Shown: in pieces, positions 10,145 through 19,192 of the stretch
Layout: each line of letters begins with the position of its first letter
How positions within the stretch are numbered: position 1 is the first letter of the stretch
Assembly: GCA_016713135.1 (NCBI GenBank)
Contig: JADJPR010000002.1
Coordinates: 62,001 to 126,000, forward strand
Source: Rhodanobacteraceae bacterium
GTDB taxonomy: Bacteria; Pseudomonadota; Gammaproteobacteria; Xanthomonadales; SZUA-5
DNA length: 64,000 nt
Reading direction: 5' to 3'
Program-made: the position numbers and the translations under genes
Notes under the pieces: model-generated
What the model was told of the DNA's origin: nothing
The model's database searches: none
Seen by the model: the letters and a program-made list of their open reading frames with translations, nothing else

Positions 10145-10159
10145 ATCGCCCGGGCCGGA

Positions 10160-10582
10160 TCAGACCTGCGGCGCCGCGCCGTCGGTGCGCTCGTAGTTTG
10201 CGTACGACTTCTCTTCCACCAGGGCCGACCCCAGGCGGGTGTTGAGATCGCGCTTGAGTTTCGCGCGCACATCGTTGGTGAAATAGACCGCGCGCGCCAG
10301 TTCGATGAACTCGGCGTCGAACAGGCCCGCGCGCTCCTTGTCGCGGATCCGGTCTTCGATGTCCCACAGCTCACCGTTGATCTTGCGCAGCCCTTCCCAT
10401 AGGTCGTCGATGGGCTGGAGGCGGCTGGCCGGATGCGCGCTCCAGGTGGCCAGCAATGCATCCAGCTCCCGACGCACGTTCGCCACCTTGGCCGCATCGG
10501 CGATGCGCTCGGCCTTGATCTGAAGAATGCTGATCTTGTCGATCAGTTCGCCGTAGGACACCGGCGCCAGCAGTTCGCTCAT
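10160..10582 (-). CDS. DUF6165 family protein
   Basis: A 140-residue soluble protein beginning MSELLAPVSYGELIDKISIL, the start of the DUF6165 family. The rest is helical and charged, with LWDIEDRIRDKERAG and VYFTNDVRAKLKRDLN. The family is seen in Xanthomonadales and some other groups, often near LPS or glycosylation genes, but has no assigned function. It is convergent with the pseudouridine synthase gene (15-base gap). The ATG at 10582 has AGGAGTATTCC just upstream on the minus strand, which supports it over an in-frame start ten codons earlier. Confidence 0.82.
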   Translation of the reverse strand: MSELLAPVSYGELIDKISILQIKAERIADAAKVANVRRELDALLATWSAHPASRLQPIDDLWEGLRKINGELWDIEDRIRDKERAGLFDAEFIELARAVYFTNDVRAKLKRDLNTRLGSALVEEKSYANYERTDGAAPQV

Positions 10583-10717
10583 GGAATACTCCTGCACAAG
10601 GCGGCGGATCATACGAGCATGCGGGCGACGATGGACTCACGACCGCTCGTCGGTTTGCCGCATCCAGACGCCCGTTCGCCGGCATAGCGCTGGAATCCGG
10701 CTCCGGACAAAGACCCC

Positions 10718-11770
10718 ATGCCCCAGGTCGAGCAGCGATCCGCCCAGCAACTTGCCACGGTCAACCGGATTGCGCGCATTGCCATCGAGGATCTGGAGCT
10801 GCGGCCGATGCTGCAGCGGATCGTCGACACCCTGAAGGTGGAGTACGGCTGGGAGTTCGTTGCCTGCGCCACCATCGATCAAGCGGACGGGAGTTTTGTC
10901 TGCGAAGCTGTCGCGGGTGAACTGGAGAGCGAGGTCAAGGTCGGCTACCGGCGTGCGCTCGGCAGCGGGGTGGTCGGCCGCTGCGCCGCCACTGGCCAGA
11001 CCTTCGACATCGAGGATGCGCGCAATCACCCGGAGGTCATCGACACCCTGAACGGCACCGGATCAGAGTTGTGCGTACCGGTGGTCCATCGTGGTGAAGT
11101 GCTTGCGGTGCTGAATGCGGAGAGCCGCGCAGTCGGCGCATTTCGCGGCCAGCGCGCGCTGCTGGAAACGGTCGCCGACCAGATCGCGGGCGTGTTGCGA
11201 GCTGCCCGACTGCATGCGGAATTGCAGCGCGCGCATGCGCAGCTGCAGTCGGCCTATCGCACCCTCGACGGCATTGCCCGGCGCGACAGCCTGACCGGCC
11301 TCGGCAACCGCCGTTGGTTCGACGAGCGCTTGCGCGAACGCATGGCACGCACGCGGACGGACGACCAGCCACTGGCCCTGTTGCTGTTCGATGTCGATCA
11401 TTTCAAAGCCTACAACGACCACTACGGCCATCCCGCTGGCGACGCCTGCCTGCGCGTGTTGGGCGCGTTGACTGCCGGACTGTTCGATGTGGGTGAGCAG
11501 CGTGCAGCGCGCTACGGCGGCGAGGAGTTCACCGTGATCCTGACCGGCGCCGATGCAGTCGCGGCGATGGATCGGGCGGAGCAGTTACGCGCGATGATCG
11601 AGGCACGCGCCCTGCCACATGCCCGCGCACCGCTGGGCCGCGTGACCATCAGCATCGGCGCCGCGCGCTTGCGCCCGGGCGAGGATGCGCAATCGCTGAT
11701 CACCCGCTGCGACGCCGCGCTGTATGCCGCCAAGGGCGCCGGACGCAATCACGTGAGCGGCAACGATTGA
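10718..11770 (+). CDS. Diguanylate cyclase with N-terminal GAF domain
   Basis: A 350-residue cytoplasmic protein. A GAF sensor domain (about 15-165, with GSGVVGRCAATGQ and ELCVPVVHRGEVLAVLN) is followed by a short coiled helix and a GGDEF domain (about 190-348). The active-site loop is RYGGEEF (about 265-271), the active GGEEF variant, so it should make c-di-GMP from two GTP. The RxxD inhibitory site expected before it is absent (EQRAARY), implying no product inhibition at that site. There are no membrane segments. The ligand of the GAF domain is unknown. Confidence 0.92.
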   Translation: MPQVEQRSAQQLATVNRIARIAIEDLELRPMLQRIVDTLKVEYGWEFVACATIDQADGSFVCEAVAGELESEVKVGYRRALGSGVVGRCAATGQTFDIEDARNHPEVIDTLNGTGSELCVPVVHRGEVLAVLNAESRAVGAFRGQRALLETVADQIAGVLRAARLHAELQRAHAQLQSAYRTLDGIARRDSLTGLGNRRWFDERLRERMARTRTDDQPLALLLFDVDHFKAYNDHYGHPAGDACLRVLGALTAGLFDVGEQRAARYGGEEFTVILTGADAVAAMDRAEQLRAMIEARALPHARAPLGRVTISIGAARLRPGEDAQSLITRCDAALYAAKGAGRNHVSGND

Positions 11771-11776
11771 CCTGCA

Positions 11777-12913
11777 TCAGGCCGAAAATGGCGCCAGCAC
11801 AGCGGGCCTGGCGCCCCTCAGTGCCCAATCCGCCACCGCCTCCCCCACCGCCGCCGAGTGTTTGAAGCCGTGGCCGGAGCAGGCCGAGACCACGATCGGA
11901 CCGCTGCCCGGCAGGCGATCGATCCAGAAGCGCGCGCCGGGCGCCTCGGTGTAGAGGCAGGTGGCGGCGCGCAGGCTGCGCGGCTGGACGCCACGCAGGC
12001 GGTCCCGCACATGCCGCTGGTACATCGCATCGGTCTGCGCGTCGCTGACCACACGGTCCACAGCATCCGGATCGCAGTCCGCGTGCGCTTCGGTCGCCAC
12101 CTTGACCCCGCCGCCCAGATCCGGGAAGCCGTAATAGACCTCGCCCTCGCCCGGCCCCCAGTTCCAGATGAAGATCGGGAAGCGATCCTCGCGATAGTCC
12201 TCGCGCGCGTCGGCATCGAACCAGTGCAGCACCTGGCGCGTGACCCGCAGCGCCGGCGCCGGGACGATGCCCGGCAGCCAGGCGCCGAGACAGAAGACCG
12301 CAGTGCCGGGGTGGTAAGTCGCACGGTCGGTCTCGATCACCATGCCGCCCGCCTCCTGGCGCCAGCCCAGGAGGCGTTCGCCGGTGTGGATCTGTGCCCC
12401 GCGGGCCTGTGCCTGCGCGAGTTGCGCGGCGACGCAGGCCTCCGGGCGCAGGTAGCCGGCTTCGGGCTCGAAATAGCCGCGCTCGTTGCCGCAAAGGCCG
12501 AACTGCGGCCAGCGCGCGGCGATGCCGGCCGCATCCAGCAGCTCGTGGGCGATGCCGTGGGCCCGGGCCACCGCGACCGTACTGTCGAAGAAATTGCGCT
12601 GGCCGTGCATCGGGCTGGCCTCGCCGCTGCCCATCACCAGGCCGCCGCAGGCGCGGTACAACGATTCGCCGCTTTGCGATTCCAGTTCGCGCCAGAGCAT
12701 GTGGGAACGCCGCACCAGCGGCACGTATTCGGCACCCTCGCCCACTGCCAGCCGGGTGATCCGGCTCTCACCGTGGGTGGATCCGTGGGTGTGCGGCGGC
12801 GCGTGGCGGTCGATGCCGAGCACCGTCGCACCCTGCCCTGCAGCGTGCATCAGCGTGGCGCTGCCCATCGCGCCCAGGCCCATGACCAGGATGTCGGGCG
12901 CGAGAGCGCTCAT
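11777..12913 (-). CDS. solA: N-methyl-L-tryptophan oxidase / sarcosine oxidase-like flavoenzyme
   Basis: A 378-residue FAD oxidase that demethylates N-methyl amino acids with H2O2 production. The N-terminal Rossmann motif is VMGLGAMGSATLMHA (10-24). STHGESRITRLA (45-56) and the C-terminal SGHGFKHSA (346-354) are MSOX/SolA signatures. Cys319 in TCLYTEAPG aligns with the cysteine that binds FAD covalently in this family. The start overlaps the amidase stop by four bases (ATGA), so the two are translationally coupled. Substrate preference between sarcosine and N-methyltryptophan is not settled, so the symbol is tentative. Confidence 0.87.
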   Translation of the reverse strand: MSALAPDILVMGLGAMGSATLMHAAGQGATVLGIDRHAPPHTHGSTHGESRITRLAVGEGAEYVPLVRRSHMLWRELESQSGESLYRACGGLVMGSGEASPMHGQRNFFDSTVAVARAHGIAHELLDAAGIAARWPQFGLCGNERGYFEPEAGYLRPEACVAAQLAQAQARGAQIHTGERLLGWRQEAGGMVIETDRATYHPGTAVFCLGAWLPGIVPAPALRVTRQVLHWFDADAREDYREDRFPIFIWNWGPGEGEVYYGFPDLGGGVKVATEAHADCDPDAVDRVVSDAQTDAMYQRHVRDRLRGVQPRSLRAATCLYTEAPGARFWIDRLPGSGPIVVSACSGHGFKHSAAVGEAVADWALRGARPAVLAPFSA

Positions 12914-14451
12914 GGCGCGTCGCTCAGCACCGGCGCCCGGCGCGCGCGGCTGGCCTGCTCGAAGGCGTGCGCGATGGAGATCAGCCTGGCCTCGCTCCAG
13001 GCGGCGCCGAAGAAGGAAACACCCACGGGCAGGCCATGCACCAGGCCCGCCGGCACCGTCACGTTGGGATAGCCGGCGACCGCCGCCAGGGTGGAGCTGC
13101 CGCCGCCGAAATGGTCGCCGTTGACATGGTCGGTGACCCAGGCCGGGCCGTTGGTCGGGGCCAGCAGCGCGTCCAGCCGGTGTTTTTTCAGTGCGGCGTC
13201 GATACCCTGCGGGCCGGCCAGTCGGCGGGCGCGCTGCTGCGCCTGGCAGTAGGCGCGTTCGCCCAGCGGGCCCTTGGCCTGCGACTGCAGCAGCAGTTCC
13301 TGGCCGAACCACGGCATCACCGTCTCGGCGTGTGCGGTGTTGAACTCGATCAGTGCCGCCAGCGACGCGACCGGCGCGCGGCTGTCCTGGAGGTAACGGT
13401 TGAGGCCGTCCTTGAACTCGTACAGCAGCACCTCGAACTCGGCGGCGCCAATCCCCTGGGTGTCGATCGCGACCGGATCGACCAGCACGGCGCCGGCCTC
13501 GCGCAGCAGCGCCAACTGGCGTTCCATCAGCGCATCGACCTCCGGGTGGAAGCCGAACTCCTGGCGCAGCACGCCGATGCGCACGCCGCGCAGGCTGGCC
13601 GTTGCCAGCCCGGCGGTGTAATCGGCGCGGTGGCGGTCTGCCTGCGCGGTGGCGGGATCGGCGGCGTCGGAGCCGGCCAGCACCGTCAGCAGGGCCGCGG
13701 CGTCGGCGACGCTGCGCGCCATCGGGCCGGCGGTGTCCTGGCTGGCCGAGATCGGGATGATGCCGGCGCGGCTGACCAGGCCGACGGTCGGTTTGATCCC
13801 GACCAGGCCGTTGGCGCCCGACGGGCAGACGATCGAGCCGTCGGTCTCGGTGCCCACGCCCACCAGCGCGAAATCCGCCGCGATGGCCGCCCCAGTGCCG
13901 GAACTGGAACCGCAGGGATTGCGCGCAGGGTCATGCGGATTGCGCGTCTGTCCGCCGGCGCTGCTCCAGCCGCTGCTGGACCGGGTCGAGCGGAAGTTGG
14001 CCCACTCGCTGAGGTTGGTCTTGCCGAGGATCACCGCGCCGGCCCCACGCAGCCGGGTGACGATGGTGGCATCGCGCGGCGGCCGGTGGCCCGCCAGCGC
14101 CAGCGAGCCCGCCGTGGTCGGCAGGTCGGCGGTATCGATGTTGTCCTTGAGCAGCACCGGCACGCCGTGCAGCGGCCCGCGCACCTTTCCAGCCGCGCGC
14201 TCGGCGTCCAGCGCACGCGCCTGGGCCAGCGCGGTGGGATCGAGCGCGATCAGCGCGTTGATCCGCGGGCCGGCATCGTCGTAGCGCTCGATCCGCGCGA
14301 GGTAATGCCGCACCAGTTCGCGGCTGCTCAGCTCGCCCGCCGCCATCCGCTGCTGCGCCCCGGCAACGTCGAGCTCGTCGAGGTCCGCACCCGCGACGGG
14401 CTGCGCGATCGCCAGCAGCAGCGACACGATGACAACGATGCGCGAGCTCAT
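12910..14451 (-). CDS. Exported amidase (amidase signature family)
   Basis: A 513-residue protein with an N-terminal signal peptide (1-21, SSRIVVIVSLLLAIAQPVAG), so probably periplasmic. The Ser-cisSer-Lys triad of the amidase signature family is visible: Lys102 in PVLLKDNIDT, the Gly/Ser loop NPCGSSSGTGAA (Ser182-184) and the nucleophile Ser206 in GTETDGSIVCPSG. Such enzymes hydrolyse amide bonds in small molecules or peptides; the substrate is unknown. ATG 14451 directly precedes the signal sequence, whereas the longer open frame upstream is repeat DNA. It lies upstream of and overlaps the solA-like oxidase gene. Confidence 0.9.
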   Translation of the reverse strand: MSSRIVVIVSLLLAIAQPVAGADLDELDVAGAQQRMAAGELSSRELVRHYLARIERYDDAGPRINALIALDPTALAQARALDAERAAGKVRGPLHGVPVLLKDNIDTADLPTTAGSLALAGHRPPRDATIVTRLRGAGAVILGKTNLSEWANFRSTRSSSGWSSAGGQTRNPHDPARNPCGSSSGTGAAIAADFALVGVGTETDGSIVCPSGANGLVGIKPTVGLVSRAGIIPISASQDTAGPMARSVADAAALLTVLAGSDAADPATAQADRHRADYTAGLATASLRGVRIGVLRQEFGFHPEVDALMERQLALLREAGAVLVDPVAIDTQGIGAAEFEVLLYEFKDGLNRYLQDSRAPVASLAALIEFNTAHAETVMPWFGQELLLQSQAKGPLGERAYCQAQQRARRLAGPQGIDAALKKHRLDALLAPTNGPAWVTDHVNGDHFGGGSSTLAAVAGYPNVTVPAGLVHGLPVGVSFFGAAWSEARLISIAHAFEQASRARRAPVLSDAP

Positions 14452-14592
14452 GCCGGGTTCCCGATTGCGTCCGATCCGGCGACGATATGGGCTTTCAACC
14501 CCTGCGCCAATCGAAAACATGCTCGTTCGGGTGCGCGGCCTCGCGGGCGCAGATCCGGCGGACGGGCTGGAGAGGCAGGGAAGAGATTTTTG

Positions 14593-14730
14593 TCCGCAAA
14601 GGACGCGAAGGACGCAAAGGAAAGCCAACAGATCAGGCGGTTGGCCGGGGACCCGGAAGTCCGTTGCGCTCAGGTCGCCCTGCCCCCTCTCTTTTTGCTC
14701 TCTTTGCGTCCTTTGCGTCCTTTGCGGACC
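14593..14730. repeat. Inverted repeat, GGACGCAAA family (copy 2)
   Basis: The left arm (14593-14620) reads GTCCGCAAAGGACGCGAAGG plus ACGCAAAG. The right arm (14703-14730) is its complement with a single mismatch in 28 bases. The spacer is 82 bp. The arms are built from 9-mers GGACGCAAA. It is the main content of the 385-base divergent gap between the amidase and the S41 peptidase genes (14452-14836), so both promoters must lie around or within it; I could not pick convincing -35/-10 boxes. Confidence 0.8.
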
Positions 14731-14836
14731 AATCTGCTTCTCATTCACTTCCCGGGCGCACCCGCGACCTCCGGCACTTGCCTTTGCCGCGCGACCGGCG
14801 AGACTCCGCGACTCGCCCTGATCCGGAGCCGCGCCG

Positions 14837-17800
14837 ATGATCCGTTCCGCACTCGTGTGCCTGCTCGCCGCCAGCAGCTCAGCCAGCGCCGGCGATGCCT
14901 GGTACCGCGAGCCCGCGCTGCGCGGCGAGACCGTCGTATTCGTCGCCGAGGGCGATCTGTGGACGGCGCCGGTCAGCGGCGGCAGCGCGCGCCGGCTGAC
15001 GACGCACCCGGCGCAGGAGGGCCAGCCCGCGCTGTCGCCGGACGGCCGCGAGGTGGCCTTCGTGGCGAGTTACGACGGCGCACCGGAGGTCTACGTGATG
15101 CCGTTGGCCGGCGGCACCCCGCGCCAGCTCAGCTTCGACGGCGGGCGCATCGCGCTGCAGGGCTATACGCCCGCGGGCGAGCTGATGTACGCCAGCGACG
15201 CGGCGGTCGGCCCCACCCACTACCGCGTGCTGCGCCTGGTGGATCCGGCCAGCGGACGCAGCCGCGATCTGCCGCTGGCGGACGCCAACCAGGGCAGTTT
15301 CGACGCGAGCGGCGAGCGCCTGTGGTTCACCCGCTTCGGCCTGCACATCAGCACCGACAACGCGCTCGATTACCGCGGCGGCGCGATGGCGCGGCTGTAC
15401 GCCTTTGACACTGGCAAGTCGGCCGAGGCACGCGCGCTGGCGGCCGACTGGAATGCCAATGTCTCGCGCCCGATGTGGTGGCAGGGCCGCGTTTACGCGC
15501 TTGCCGACGCCTCAGGCCGGCCCAACTTGTGGTCGCTGTCCGAGGACGGCAGCGAGCGCAAGGCGCTCACCGCGCACAGCGACTTCGATGTGCGCTCGCC
15601 CAGCCTGGACGCCGGGCGGATCGTCTACCAGCTCGCCGCCGACTTGCGCCTGTATGACATCGCGAGCGGCCGCGACGCGCCGATCCCGATCCAGCTCGTT
15701 TCCGACTTCGAGCAGCGCCTGCCGCGCTGGATCAAGACGCCGCTGGCCTTCGCCGAAACCGTGCGCATCGCGCCGGCCGGCGATACCGTGGCAGTGGTGG
15801 CGCGCGGCCGCGCCACGCTCGCGAGCACCGGCAAGCGGCGGCGGATCGACCTCGCCGTGCCCGGCGAGGCGCGCATCCGCGAGGCGGTGCCGGGCTTCGA
15901 CGGCAGCCGCGTGATCGCGATCCTCGACCATGACGGCAAGAGCGAGATCTGGTCCTTCCCGGCCGATGGCAGCGGCCCGGGCAAGCGCCTGGTGGCGGAC
16001 GAGTCGGTGCATCGCTGGCGCCTGTACCCGTCTCCGGACGGGCGCTGGCTGGCGCACGACGACAAGCAGGGCCGGCTCTCCTTGCTGGACCTCGAGAAAG
16101 GCAGCAACCGGGTGCTGGAACAGGCCGAGTTCGGTCGCGACGATCCCTACGCGGCGGTGGTCTGGTCGCCCGACGGCAAGTACCTCGCGCTGGCGCGCCC
16201 GGACACCGCGCAGCAGCGCAGCCAGATCGTGCTGCTGCCGGTGGCCGGCGGCAAAGCGCAGACCCTGACCAGCGACCGCTACGAGTCCTTCGCGCCGGCC
16301 TTCACCCCGGATGGGCGCTGGCTGTACTTCCTGTCCAACCGCAATTTCGAGCCGACGCCGGGCGCGCCCTGGGGCGACCGCAACACCGGGCCGATGTTCG
16401 ACAAGCGCGCGCGGATCTACGCGCTGGCGCTGCAACCCGGCCTACGCTTCCCGTTCGCGCCGCGCGACGAACTGATGCCGGCGGCACAGGAGCCGGCGAA
16501 GGACGCCAAGCCGGCGCTTCCGGCGATCGATCTCGCCGGCCTGCGCGAGCGCCTGTACGACGTGCCGGTGCCGGGCGGCAACTACTACGCCCTGCTCGCG
16601 CACGCCGAGCGCCTGTACCTGCTGGAGCGCGACGCCGGCGCGCGCGCGCAACCGCGGCTGGCCAGCCTGGCCTACGCTGCGGAAGCGCCGAAAGTCGAGC
16701 CGCTGGCCGAGAACGTGCGCGACTTCGCGCTGTCGGCGGATGGCAAGCGCATGTTGATCGTCCGCTCCGGTGCGGATGGATCGGGCATCGGCGAGATCCT
16801 GCTCGGCGACAGCGCTGCCAAGCTCCCGGACAAGCCGGACGCGGCGCAGGTGCGGATCGCCGACTGGAGCTTCGAGATCGATCCGCAGGCCGAATGGCGC
16901 CAGATGTTCGTCGACGCCTGGCGCATGCACCGCCAGTTCTCCTTCGACCCGGCGATGCGCGGCGCCGATTGGGATGCCCTGCGCCTGCGCTTTGCGACGC
17001 TGCTGCCGCGCGTCGCCGACCGCGCCGACCTCGACGATTTGCTGGCGCAGCTCTCGGCCGAGCACGGCATCCTCCACTCGCAGGTGCGCGGCGCCGAGTT
17101 GCGCAAAGACGCCGAGGCGCCGGTCACCGCCTTCCTCGGCGCACGCCTGGCGGTGGACGACGCCGGCGTGCGGATCGAGCACATCTATCGCACCGATCCG
17201 GAATTGCCGGCCGAATGCGCGCCGCTGCAGCAGCCGGGCGTGGAGGCGCAGGAAGGCGACCGCCTGCTGGCGATCAACGGCCGCGCGGTGCGCAGCGCCG
17301 GCGACGTGGCCCGCGCGCTGCGCCAGCAGGCTGGCCAGCAGGTGCTGCTGACACTGCAGCGCGGCAGCGCCGCGGCCCATCGCACGGTGGTGGTGCCGGT
17401 GCCGGCCGACCGCGACGCCGCGCTGCGTTACCTCGACTGGGTCCAAGGCCGCGCCGAGGCGGTGGCCAAGGCCTCCGGCGGGCGCATCGGTTACCTCCAC
17501 CTGCGCGCGATGACGGCGGGCGACATGGCCGCCTTCGTGCGCGACTTCTACGCCCAGCTGGACCGCGACGGGTTGATCGTCGACGTGCGCCGCAACCGCG
17601 GCGGCAACATCGATTCCTGGGTGATCGACCGATTGATGCGCCGCGCCTGGGCCTACTGGCATCCGCCGGGCACGGTTCCGCAATGGAACCAGCAGCAGAG
17701 CTATCGCGGCCACCTCGCGGTGCTTTCGGACCAGTTTACCTACTCCGACGGCGAGACCTTTGCCGCCGGGATCAAGGCACTGGGGCTCGCGCCGGTGATC

Positions 17801-18106
17801 GGCAAGCGCACCAGCGGCGCCGGCATCTGGCTATCGGATCGCAACAGCCTGGTCGATGGCGGCATCGCGCGCGTCGCCGAGTTCGGCCAGTTCGACGCAA
17901 AGGGCCGCTGGCTCATCGAAGTTCAGGGTGTGGCGCCCGATATCGAGGTCGACAACCCGCCCTACGCCACCGCCACCGGCGGCGACGCCCAGTTGCAGGC
18001 GGCCATCGACTACCTGAAGAAGCGATTTGCCGAGGCGCCGGTGACCCAGCCTGCGACTCAGCCAATTCCGCCGCGCGGGGTGCCGGGGCACGATGGGTCG
18101 CGCTGA
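14837..18106 (+). CDS. Tricorn-type S41 peptidase
   Basis: A 1089-residue exported protease starting with a signal peptide (1-18, ending SSASAG). Residues about 20-560 form a WD40/TolB-like beta-propeller (repeats such as PALSPDGREVAFVASYDGAP and VVWSPDGKYLALARPD). A mixed C1 region follows, then a PDZ domain around 775-865 (QEGDRLLAINGRAV) and the S41 core. The core has IVDVRRNRGGNIDSW and the nucleophile region SDQFTYSDGETFAAGIKAL (Ser about 971). The layout is that of tricorn peptidase homologs, which degrade peptides; the signal peptide places this one in the periplasm. The gene is intact. Confidence 0.92.
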   Translation: MIRSALVCLLAASSSASAGDAWYREPALRGETVVFVAEGDLWTAPVSGGSARRLTTHPAQEGQPALSPDGREVAFVASYDGAPEVYVMPLAGGTPRQLSFDGGRIALQGYTPAGELMYASDAAVGPTHYRVLRLVDPASGRSRDLPLADANQGSFDASGERLWFTRFGLHISTDNALDYRGGAMARLYAFDTGKSAEARALAADWNANVSRPMWWQGRVYALADASGRPNLWSLSEDGSERKALTAHSDFDVRSPSLDAGRIVYQLAADLRLYDIASGRDAPIPIQLVSDFEQRLPRWIKTPLAFAETVRIAPAGDTVAVVARGRATLASTGKRRRIDLAVPGEARIREAVPGFDGSRVIAILDHDGKSEIWSFPADGSGPGKRLVADESVHRWRLYPSPDGRWLAHDDKQGRLSLLDLEKGSNRVLEQAEFGRDDPYAAVVWSPDGKYLALARPDTAQQRSQIVLLPVAGGKAQTLTSDRYESFAPAFTPDGRWLYFLSNRNFEPTPGAPWGDRNTGPMFDKRARIYALALQPGLRFPFAPRDELMPAAQEPAKDAKPALPAIDLAGLRERLYDVPVPGGNYYALLAHAERLYLLERDAGARAQPRLASLAYAAEAPKVEPLAENVRDFALSADGKRMLIVRSGADGSGIGEILLGDSAAKLPDKPDAAQVRIADWSFEIDPQAEWRQMFVDAWRMHRQFSFDPAMRGADWDALRLRFATLLPRVADRADLDDLLAQLSAEHGILHSQVRGAELRKDAEAPVTAFLGARLAVDDAGVRIEHIYRTDPELPAECAPLQQPGVEAQEGDRLLAINGRAVRSAGDVARALRQQAGQQVLLTLQRGSAAAHRTVVVPVPADRDAALRYLDWVQGRAEAVAKASGGRIGYLHLRAMTAGDMAAFVRDFYAQLDRDGLIVDVRRNRGGNIDSWVIDRLMRRAWAYWHPPGTVPQWNQQQSYRGHLAVLSDQFTYSDGETFAAGIKALGLAPVIGKRTSGAGIWLSDRNSLVDGGIARVAEFGQFDAKGRWLIEVQGVAPDIEVDNPPYATATGGDAQLQAAIDYLKKRFAEAPVTQPATQPIPPRGVPGHDGSR

Positions 18107-18111
18107 GGGCA

Positions 18112-18412
18112 GGCAAGCAGGAGCGGGGCAAGGGGAAAGGGGCAAGGGACCCGCCACAGCGCACGGCCAGGCAGCGACGTGGGGTTCAGCCTCCGGCCCT
18201 TCTCAGTCCCTGAGAGCGGGGCGAGGGGAAGGGGGCAAGGGACCCGCCACAGCGCACGGCCAGGCAGCGCCGCGGGGTTCAGCCTCTGGCCCTTCCCAGC
18301 CCCGGAACGCGGGGCGAGGGGAAGGGGGCAAGGGACGCACCACAACGCAGGGTCAGGCAGCGGCGTACTGCTCGGCCCCTGCCCCCTACCCCTTTCCCCG
18401 CTTCTCTCGCAA
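18112..18412. repeat. 93-bp tandem repeat flanked by G-rich/C-rich inverted arms
   Basis: Three direct copies, two full and one partial, start at corresponding bases 18149, 18242 and 18335, a period of 93 bp. Copies 1 and 2 share CCGCCACAGCGCACGGCCAG exactly. Each unit begins with GGGGCAAGGGG-type heptamers. The right end (about 18372-18408) holds the C-rich complement CTGCCCCCTACCCCTTTCCC. It thus resembles the heptamer palindromes elsewhere, but with an internally expanded centre. It lies between the convergent S41 peptidase and LytTR regulator genes. The period is divisible by three, but no start or ribosome site supports a protein. Confidence 0.8.
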
Positions 18413-18418
18413 CCGCCC

Positions 18419-19192
18419 TCACATCTGCCGGAACTGCCCGAGGTAACTGCGGCTGACCGGCAGGGTCTGGCTGCCGCGCTTGAGGTGGATGGTGGCGGTC
18501 TCGTTGTCGTGGCGCACCAGGTGGTCGATGGCGCCGAGGCGCACCGCGGCGGCGCGGTGCACCTGGACGAACTCGACGGGGTCGAGTTGTGCGAGCAACT
18601 CCTTCAGCGGCGTGCGCACGATTGCCTCCGCGGGACGGCCATCGTCGCCGCGCCAGCCGACCAGGGTGTATTTCTCGTCCGAGCGCAGGTAATCGATGTC
18701 GTCGACCGCGATCAGCCGCGTGGTGCTGCCGACGGTGGAGCGGATCCAGCGCAGGGTGGCCGTCGCGGGACGTTCCAGGCGCGCCGCAAGCTGCGCCAGC
18801 AGCGCTTCGGTGGCGGAGGAGGCCACGCTTCCGGCGAGGCGCTCACGCAGGCGCGCGACGGTCATTGCCAGCCGCTCGCGCGCGACCGGCTTGACCAGGT
18901 AATCGAGCACGCCCGCAGCAAAGGCCTCCACCGCATAGCGATCGTAGGCGGTAACGAAGACGATGTGCGCACGCGCGCCGATGCGCCGCGCCACCTCGAC
19001 ACCCGACATCCCCGGCATCTGCACATCGAGGAAGCACACGATGGGCTGGTGGCGTTCGAACAGCTCCAGCGCCTCGCGCCCGTTGCGCGCGCTGGCCACC
19101 ACCTGCGCCTCCGGCCAGGCCTCGGCCAGCTGCAACGCCAGCGCCTCGCGCAGCAGGGGTTCGTCGTCGACGACCAGCACGGACACGCTCAT
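18419..19192 (-). CDS. LytTR-family response regulator
   Basis: A 257-residue two-component regulator. The receiver domain (1-120) has the acidic pocket VVDDE (8-12), phospho-acceptor Asp56 in CFLDVQMPGMSG and Lys101 in YLVKPV. A LytTR DNA-binding domain (about 145-257) follows, with DDIDYLRSDEKYTLV and FVQVHRAAAV. It resembles AlgR/LytR/BtsR-type activators. Its ATG overlaps the stop of the histidine kinase by four bases (ATGA), so the pair is coupled. Its targets are unknown. Confidence 0.92.
   Translation of the reverse strand: MSVSVLVVDDEPLLREALALQLAEAWPEAQVVASARNGREALELFERHQPIVCFLDVQMPGMSGVEVARRIGARAHIVFVTAYDRYAVEAFAAGVLDYLVKPVARERLAMTVARLRERLAGSVASSATEALLAQLAARLERPATATLRWIRSTVGSTTRLIAVDDIDYLRSDEKYTLVGWRGDDGRPAEAIVRTPLKELLAQLDPVEFVQVHRAAAVRLGAIDHLVRHDNETATIHLKRGSQTLPVSRSYLGQFRQM

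Noticed and set aside
18149..18400. Possible CRISPR or repeat protein at the 93-bp tandem repeat
   Set aside because: Units are contiguous without unique spacers; a 93-bp unit allows an open frame but there is no ribosome site or protein-like composition.
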